DNA of 64,000 nucleotides, from assembly GCA_905178155.1 (NCBI GenBank), contig CAJINV010000018.1, positions 662,609 to 726,608 of the forward strand, read 5' to 3'. The notes under the pieces were generated by a model. That model saw nothing but the letters and a program-made list of their open reading frames with translations. It was not told the DNA's origin and did no database searches. This DNA comes from Amoebophrya sp. A120. Taxonomy: Eukaryota; Sar; Dinophyceae; Syndiniales; Amoebophryaceae. The position numbers were made by a program, and so were the translations under genes. Of the stretch, positions 58,201-64,000 are shown one piece after another. The first letter of the stretch is position 1, and every line of letters starts with the position of its first letter.

Positions 58201-61200
58201 CTTTTCGCGTCTGCACTTTTTGCAAAACTTCCTCGGCTCAGAAACCGGCGAAAAAGTGGCCGCTATTACGGTCGCCCAAAATGCTCCGAAACCTCGGCCG
58301 CGCCGTGCGATTTGGCTGTTTCAATTTCGGGCGCGTTTTTTTGGGCGCCTATTTGGGCGACTCAAATCGTCACCAGAATCCCACACGGCGGACGCCTTAG
58401 AAGGGCGCCGCCCTTGCTGGCGCCCCAGCGTCGTTTTATGAAGCGGGGACCGATAGCCATAGCGTCCCCCCCGCCGCGATTTGTCGCCAAAAAAGCCGAA
58501 CAGGCTTGGGCTTGCGCGCTGGGATTTTCTTCATCCTGAGAGACGCTCTTACTTACTTTAGGCTTGCAAACTGCCGGCCATTTTTGGCCATTGATGTCAA
58601 GAAAACTCCCCGGCTATCGAACCGTTCGGTGACCTCGCTGCCTGCTATGATTGATGCATCTTCTCATGCAAAAATCTGTGATCAGGATGCATGCGCATCA
58701 ACACAAAAAGTACTAGCACTAATTTTTGCTGTTACAACACATCTTCAGAGCTGCGTGCTGCAGATTCCTCGCACGCCCCGTTCATCATCTTCTGGAGAAT
58801 ATCACTTTATAGGACGAAATTGAAGCTAAAGGATAGTACTCTGTCAAGCCGAAGTCGCACAGCTTTATGTTGAACTTCAGGTCGAGGACGACATTCAGGC
58901 TCTTCAGGTATCAACTGCAAATATGTAGTCTGGCTCAGGGACAGGGTCTGGACGAACTAGAAATGAGTATAAGCTGTAACTGTATTAAAATGTCGTCCTG
59001 TGAAATAAATTGATGCTCGCACGACTGCAAAAATACGAATACATACAGGGCCAAGCATGACAAGTTACTTTCAGAGCTCCTTGGACATGGTGTATCCTTT
59101 TCCGAATCATGACAAGAAACCAACTGCGTTTCTTGTTTTGCATGCCAAGCTAGAGTAGAGGCTCCTTTCCTGCGTGCCCATGCATCACAGAAGCAGGGGG
59201 CATGACAAAAAATCATGCGTTCTTCCAGCAGACCCAGACATGATATTATTTGCAGTTGATACCAGGTCGCGGTGTACCACAACTGGGTCCCGCGTGTGAA
59301 GATACTCGACGCCCTCGCACAGCTGTAGGAGAAAATACGTCCTTGGTCTTTTTCTCTAGTACTACATTGGAGCAGAAGCAGGTCCTGGCATAGGTGACTT
59401 CCGTCCTACTCGTTACATTACTAAACTCAATTTTCATCTGCAGCTGCACCTGCAGAGCGTACTACTACACTCATGCAGATTCTTGTCATGCGCGACGGAG
59501 TGCAATCTTTAAAAAATGTCGAAGAACTACAGCCGCATGGACATGGTGCAGGAGGGAACACCTTATATCTATTCCGTACTACTCATCTGTACCTGCATGC
59601 TCATGTTCATCGAGTGTCTGGTCGGCAGCTTGACCTTCCGCACGTGGAGGAAATTGTAGAGCGAGCCTGAAAGTAAAGAACATGCATTGCAACACCAAGT
59701 GTCTTTTTGTCATGCTAGAAAGCCAAGAGTGGCGGTGTTGTATGACAACCAACGTGACGAGGAGCATCAAATTCCTCTATCATGCGCATGACAAACCAAA
59801 AAGGAAAAACGTTTTTTTTTCTTTGAAAATGAAATCTCCTGAGATCATCAACAGAAAAATTTCATATTGAACTACTGTAGTACCGTTCGGCATGTATTCT
59901 GTGATAAAGCAGAGATGCGGGTGCTCGAAGCAGGCTCCCAGAAATCGCACAAGCCTCTTGTGGTTCAGGTGTCGAAAGGATTCGATCTCCTTTTTGAGTT
60001 CGTTTATCGCGTGGGAGTCGTGCTGCGCTTTCTGCGGGTCACGGTATCGGATTGCAAAACTCCCACCTGCCCTTATTTCTTGGGGTGCATGAAGAACTAC
60101 AGCAACGCAAGTAGTGTCACAATAAATCCGGCTTTCACATGACGAATCCATACACAATAAACTTCTGTATTTTAGTGCAGTTTTTCTTTGAGCTTCGTGA
60201 TGAACTTCGACTGCTAATCATGCAAGACATGCAAAGGACGAGTGGAGGACGGGACTTGGTATACAAGAACTGCAGCACAAACAATACATGAGGGAGACGG
60301 GGAGTTGTGTACTCTCCTACCCGGTACAGTGCTTTTATCGCTACCTCCTGTCCTTTCCACTTGCCCTTAAAAACCTTGATAATTTTATTGATATAGGTAA
60401 AGCTGCATTTCATAGCAACATGAACATACAACGCGTGCGACCAAAACCATTACAAAATTTTCAGGTTGACAACATATTGAAATTCCTTTTCGCATGAAAA
60501 ACCTCGACAGATGAAAGGCGTTTTTTCGAAGAAAAACTCGCAGTCTTCGTACTAGCAGTAAGTATGAAAGTACACAACTCCCCCTCCCCCTCTCTGAGCA
60601 GATGAAACACAAGCGAAAATGGCGGATGAGAATGAAATGCAGCTTTTGCGTGACAAACTCGCAGCCGGCCACTCAAGTGCTGTTTTGGCCGCTTCATGCG
60701 CAAACTGTCATGCAAGCAGTGGTAAGAGAAAATGAAAGAGGGTATTTTGCATGATAAAGAAAGGGGTCGGGGTGGAGGTGTTGTTCACTCTCATAAATAC
60801 GGCATTCTCTTACCTGTCCAAATTCCCCGTTCCCGAGTGTCTGATCTACATTGAGGTCTGCCCATTCGATTTCGGGAATGTCGCCGGCTACGCTTCTTCG
60901 CCCATTTGGTATTGCGCCCTTGATCCCACCGCCACCTTGGTTGTGCATTTGATTGTTATTGTTTCCTGCGTTGCTCATGCCACCTGGTGCCCCGTTTGCT
61001 GGCCCATTTTGCCACAGTCTTGGCGTCGCGATCTCGGGGTAGGGCACGGACAACTGTCGCGCCACCATGTTTGGCCCCGCCGCTGCAGGTCCGGCGCCCG
61101 CCGTCCCTACAGGGTTATTTATCTGCTGCACTGCAGGGTTATTTGCGTTACTGTAGTAGTCGTGTGGCTTGCTGCCGTGGTACTGTGGGTTTTGTCCATC

Positions 61201-61556
61201 TTGCTGCTGTATCCTGTGCAAAAGTATCGTACTCATACTAATTGCGGATATGCATGACAAATCCAACTTCCTACCTGAAATAGCATGACAAATTGCATTT
61301 CTGTTCTTGGAAAAATTTGTAATGCAATTCATACTACTACGATGCTTTTGCAGTGCATATGCTGGGGGAGCATGTTGTAGCTAGGATTTTTGTTAAAGGG
61401 TACTGATCCTGGCGGTGCGACGGCTGCGCCCGCAGCTCCACCGCCGTTGAGATGCACTCCTGATTGTCTTGCCATGTTGCTGTAATTGTGGTGGTCCATT
61501 CTGGTACTTGAGCTCTGTGCTGGCGAATAGCCAACCCGCGTGGACAGGGCACTCAT
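55203..61556 (-). CDS. TKL-type protein kinase, at least 12 exons
   Basis: From ATG 61556 the spliced minus-strand frame gives an Asn/Gly/Gln-rich N-terminus, then a complete kinase domain: IEWADLNVDQTLGNGEFGQV (Gly loop), GKWKGQEVAIKAL (catalytic Lys), NHKRLVRFLGACFEHP, YMPNGSLYNFLH, EYLHTRDPVVVHRDLKSLN (catalytic loop), KLCDFGLTE, GGSPRYMAPELFDKK, IFGGTIPYDG and AVKTLIGQCFSFDQEVRPS. All catalytic residues are present, so it should be active; the pattern fits the tyrosine kinase-like Ser/Thr group. Exons lie near 61360-61556, 60814-61209, 60328-60374, 59884-60059, 59593-59666, 59262-59322, 58837-58908, 57520-57601, 56933-57010, 56579-56651, 55640-55680 and 55203-55355. Introns 60375-60813, 60060-60327, 59667-59883 and 59323-59592 look GT-AG; most others are introners. 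The joins near 57.0-57.5 kb and 55.4-55.6 kb are not exact. The substrate is unknown. Confidence 0.88.
55681..55827. mobile_element. IE-2 introner, perfect TSD CCGTG, nested in IE-4
   Basis: Ends TATACATTGCAAAAGTATCC and, on the reverse strand, TATCCTGTGCAAAACTATCG. CCGTG is repeated exactly at 55676-55680 and 55828-55832. The target CCGTG spans the left border of the neighbouring IE-4, so this element inserted after it. Confidence 0.9.
55831..56266. mobile_element. IE-4 introner, TSD GGCCG (left copy split)
   Basis: Left end TGTCCTGAGCAACAACGTCC and right end (reverse strand TACCCTGAGGAAAAACGTCC). The right TSD is GGCCG at 56267-56271. The left TSD is GG (55674-55675) plus CCG, separated from the element by the later IE-2 insertion. 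Confidence 0.85.
56272..56578. mobile_element. IE-1 introner, TSD GGCCG/AGCCG
   Basis: Left end TATGGATGTGTCAGG and right end (reverse strand TATGGAAGCGTCAGG) with more than 50 bp of inverted repeat. It directly abuts the IE-4 copy, sharing the same 5-bp target. Confidence 0.9.
56652..56932. mobile_element. IE-3 introner, perfect TSD GTCAT
   Basis: Ends TATCAAGTGCAAACGTGTCT and, on the reverse strand, TATCAAATGCTGCGAATGTG, followed by GTCTG boxes. GTCAT is exact at 56647-56651 and 56933-56937. Removal joins TLTNIM to TVQKRPP in the kinase. Confidence 0.9.
57602..58836. mobile_element. Long element-like intron of the kinase, about 1.2 kb
   Basis: It begins TATGCATCGCAAACAGG with a GGGTCTGGAA box as in IE-3, but the other end (GGATAG) lacks a clear TIR and the flanks match only weakly. 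The frame requires its removal: DFGLTE then HHQRYIDKN and GGSPRYMAPE. The borders may be off by a few bases. It contains the dispersed repeat at 58170-58430. Confidence 0.5.
58170..58430 (+). repeat. Dispersed repeat, copy B, inside a kinase intron
   Basis: Related in block order and orientation to 51600-51880. The open frames through it (Phe/Arg rich) are not considered genes. Confidence 0.5.
58909..59261. mobile_element. IE-3 introner at the kinase catalytic loop, TSD TCAGG/CCAGG
   Basis: Ends TATCAACTGCAAATATGTAG and, on the reverse strand, TATCAACTGCAAATAATATC, a near-perfect TIR with CTGG boxes further in. Flanks differ by one base. Removal gives HRDLKSLN exactly; no GT-AG pair fits the borders. 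Confidence 0.9.
61210..61359. mobile_element. IE-2 introner in the kinase N-terminus, perfect TSD TGCTG
   Basis: Ends TATCCTGTGCAAAAGTATCG and, on the reverse strand, TATGCACTGCAAAAGCATCG. TGCTG is exact at 61205-61209 and 61360-61364. Removal joins NMLPQ to QQDGQNPQ in frame. Confidence 0.92.
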
Positions 61557-62188
61557 GCGGGCTGACGGACGAAGAAAATCACGTGGGTCCTCGTGGTTCT
61601 CGACGCGGCTACAGCTTCCTGGTGTTTGAAAAAGGACTTGTTCGCAGGACGAGAAAAAGTTTCTGTGGCGTGATGAAGTCTCGTCATGTGCTGGAGAAAG
61701 TGAAAGATGACGGCATCAAGGAAAACATAAGAAAGCGATAAATAAAGTAGAAGCATGTAGATTTTCAACCATCATGTCTGATATTCCCGTTGGCCATGAC
61801 ATCTCTACAACAAAATTGTGTTCAAGATAACATGCAAGCAAGCATGTCGGCTCTACTTCGTTCCGAGTCGTGTACTTGTGTACTAGTACTACTTCATTCT
61901 TTCCCGCCGTGTTTTTGTTTCTGCAGGTGTTTCTGCAGGTATTGAAATGATTTTCCTTGTTCATGCTTCTTGCTTTCTACGTTGACACTTTTTTTCAAAC
62001 GATACAGTTCTTGGTTTTGGACTTGATTTTTTCTTCCACGAAGGATAATTCCGGTTCCACCGCTGCGTCCAGGAGTACGCTGAACTGAAACGCCAAGCTT
62101 GGGATTCTTCACCAGGAAAGCGGACCAAGAAGAGCAACTACGCTTTCTTTTACAGGAGGCTATGGAGGTGGCGCTGCTCGCTTTTCTA

Positions 62189-63040
62189 CTAGTTCGTCCG
62201 TTTAATACTCCCGTAGTGCAACTTCTTGATGATGAGCAGCAGCTCCGGGTTGAAGTTGATTTCCACCAGGCCGCGCAGATGAGCCAGGCTTCCGTGGCCT
62301 CGTCCGCCTGTCGATCGCGGTATTCTGCTGCGCAAGAAGCTTGAGCACGAAAATTCCACCAGATGTTGTGCTCTTCTGTCGTCCGCTCGTGAACGACGAC
62401 CAGCAACGGAAGGTCTATGGAAGTGCCAGAATGGAAATCCTCGACGTGGAAATAATTTGTGATGCATGACATGCGACGCAAAAAAGACTGCATTGCAGAG
62501 GACGCAATGGAGGCCGACTATTGTCCTTCCACGGGTTAAGAATTGGAGTGCTGATTAGCACGAGAGAAGGGCGTCCCTTTGCGTTAACCAGCATGACAGA
62601 CATGCTTTGAGTGCCCGGGAGATTTGTCATGCGCCGCCCAGAAGTGGCGCTTCAACTGGAGTGCTTTTCTGCATTACAAACCATTTCCACTTTGAGGACT
62701 TCCAACCTGAGGCTTTCATAAGGTCGCTTCAGGTTGTATACACGACCTTGTTGGCCACGTACTACTGCAACTACACGTAGAAGTAGTCCAAGCCTGGTCT
62801 TGCCACTGACGTGCTGTACGGAAGCGCGCAGGAGCAAGTATCCTGTGCAAAAGTATCGCAATGATCGTCCTAATCGCAATCATGCAACACAAATGTCACT
62901 CATCTTTAGCTAAATCGCCCATGACAAATGTGACAAATTCCATTTGTCATCAACATGCTGAGCTAAAGATTTGCATTCTGTATATTTTTACCTACATACT
63001 AATCCGATACTTTTCCAATTCATACGAAGTCTTGCAAACC
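62189..63040 (-). CDS. Unknown gene fragment, possible dynein-tail-like segment
   Basis: After removal of an IE-2 and an IE-1 the minus-strand frame reads GLQDLLLRASVQHVSGKTRL, then LRVVAVVRGQQGRVYNLKRP, then an Arg-rich stretch, then GLVEINFNPELLLIIKKLHY, with a stop at 62189. The last block is reminiscent of the VNFDPEL motif of dynein heavy-chain tails, but the rest gives no support, so function stays open. More exons probably lie upstream in 63.0-63.8 kb, where several Arg/Ser-rich frames occur, and a further intron may precede the last block. Confidence 0.35.
62416..62720. mobile_element. IE-1 introner, perfect TSD AGGTC
   Basis: Left end TATGGAAGTGCCAGAATGG and right end (reverse strand TATGAAAGCCTCAGGTTGG), with about 50 bp of inverted repeat. 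AGGTC is exact at 62411-62415 and 62721-62725. Removal joins NLKRP to SVAGRR. Confidence 0.9.
62839..63024. mobile_element. IE-2 introner, weak TSD GCAAG/CGAAG
   Basis: Ends TATCCTGTGCAAAAGTATCG and, on the reverse strand, TATGAATTGGAAAAGTATCG. Flanks match at three of five bases. Confidence 0.8.
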
Positions 63041-64000
63041 AAAACTTCACGCTCGTGCCTGTTTGCCGACAGCTCCGTTCGTCCCTCTCGTCGTGCTGAT
63101 AGAAAAGACTTCCACCTCCGCGACAAGTTGCTTGTTCCTCCGACCACACTGCGAGAAGTTCGTTGCAGAAGGTCCTCGCTTTTTTCCGTGATGTGTTGAA
63201 GTCGTCCACGACCGCCAGGGCGATGCGTTCTCCTCGCTAGATAGGTACTAGACTGGCCCTGATTTTTTCGCGAGCAAGTCGAACAAGTTGTGGATGATGG
63301 TCGTGACGAACTAGGACGACACCAGCAACCACCGCTCGTTGGATGAATCAAACACGGTGTGCCACGCCGCGTCTGCTTGTGCGTGACCAAGGAGATCTTC
63401 CCACCTGCTCGTTGTGCAAGAGGTAGAGTAGAACCTCGTCCGCGCTCTTCTCGCTTGTCCTATTTGTTGCAGACCTGCACGACCAGCTTTTTCTAGTACT
63501 ACAGCTTCTTCCCCGACCAGCGGCACGACACGACAGGTTGTTTCCTTCGTGGTGACAGCTGTTCAGCAGCTCAAGAAGAATACAGCACTTGAGCTTCTTT
63601 GCAAGAGCTCGTCCTCTTGTTGACCAAAAAAAAAATATTCTACAGAATTTTTTCAGATGAATGTGGTCTTCTTTGTCTTCATCCTCGGGGCGAGGGGAGG
63701 ACAAAACTCCAGCAGAAGCTACGATGCCAACATTCAGAGGGGAAGAACTTGTTGTAGTTGTTCTATGTGCCGTACGACGCTGTAGCTCGTGCTCATCATC
63801 TACACAGAGAAAGAACATGTTGACCCCAGCTGTTCTCTTTCATTTAAAGATTTTTTGGATTCAACTATCTGCCTTCGCGTGTGTTTCTTTTGGATCGTAA
63901 TGCAGCGTTCGCTCTCGTACTCGTTCTTGGGGCCAGTGATGCAAAAGCATACATAACTTTTATGACGCCTACTACGTAGCTCAGGAGACGAAACGCAGTT
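63041..64000. other. No defined gene at the window end
   Basis: Minus-strand frames here are Arg/Ser/Cys-rich and could include upstream exons of the preceding gene fragment, but none can be joined with confidence. The window cuts whatever lies further right. Confidence 0.3.

Noticed and set aside
1-64000. CRISPR array, rRNA or tRNA genes, bacterial operons
   Set aside because: None was seen. The regularly repeated motifs are introner TIRs and satellites, not repeat-spacer arrays. I could not run a tRNA search, so a missed tRNA is possible.

Overview
The window looks like nuclear DNA of a protist. Genes are split by many short introns, spliced reading frames match eukaryotic families (a TKL-type protein kinase, a guanidinoacetate N-methyltransferase-like enzyme, a LINE reverse transcriptase), and there is no bacterial operon layout or rRNA. 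The best taxonomic guess is a syndinian dinoflagellate such as Amoebophrya. This rests mainly on the intron type: from general knowledge, transposon-like 'introner elements' with terminal inverted repeats and non-GT/AG introns are reported there. No search could be run, so the assignment is an inference.

The main discovery is a set of about 29 short elements, mostly 150-440 bp. They start with TAT and end with ATA (a few variants), carry terminal inverted repeats (TIRs), and are flanked by 5-bp direct repeats (target site duplications, TSDs). I sort them into six TIR families: IE-1 (ends near TATGGAWGYGTCAGG), IE-2 (TATSCWSTGCAAAAG), IE-3 (TATCAASTGCAAATA then GTCTGGGTCTGG), IE-4 (TATCCTSAG then AACGTCCC), IE-5 (TATCA then AAAAAGT and TTAACG) and IE-6 (TATAACCTGCTCAG). 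Wherever a host gene can be read, removing the element plus one TSD copy restores an open frame, and in three genes it restores conserved protein motifs. They are therefore introns made by mobile elements. Only some can be given GT-AG borders.

Layout. 1-2.7 kb: no gene seen. 2.7-7.6 kb, minus strand: an unassigned exon cluster and a guanidinoacetate methyltransferase-like gene with at least six introners. 9.7-12.2 kb, minus: an unknown gene with four introners. 13.4-14.7 kb, minus: an unknown two-exon candidate. 14.7-18.4 kb: GC-rich sequence without a convincing gene. 18.4-20.6 kb, minus: a low-complexity protein ending in four YVQ repeats. 22.3-23.5 kb, minus: an unknown gene with one IE-6 intron. 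24.2-27.5 kb, minus: a 5'-truncated LINE. 27.5-32.3 kb: GC-rich, T-poor sequence and an A-rich microsatellite. 32.3-40.5 kb, minus: one giant gene for 2,619 residues (pseudokinase plus two related modules), split by one IE-1. 41-44 kb: a tandemly duplicated coding segment and a repeat-protein region. 44.3-46.9 kb: nested palindromes and a hairpin array framed by three copies of a 43-bp repeat. 47.5-54.2 kb: several small genes, most with introners. 55.2-61.6 kb, minus: a TKL kinase with at least twelve exons, one intron being a stack of three nested elements. 62.2-63.2 kb, minus: a gene fragment with two introners.

The genes do not form an obvious pathway. What links them is the shared mode of intron gain.
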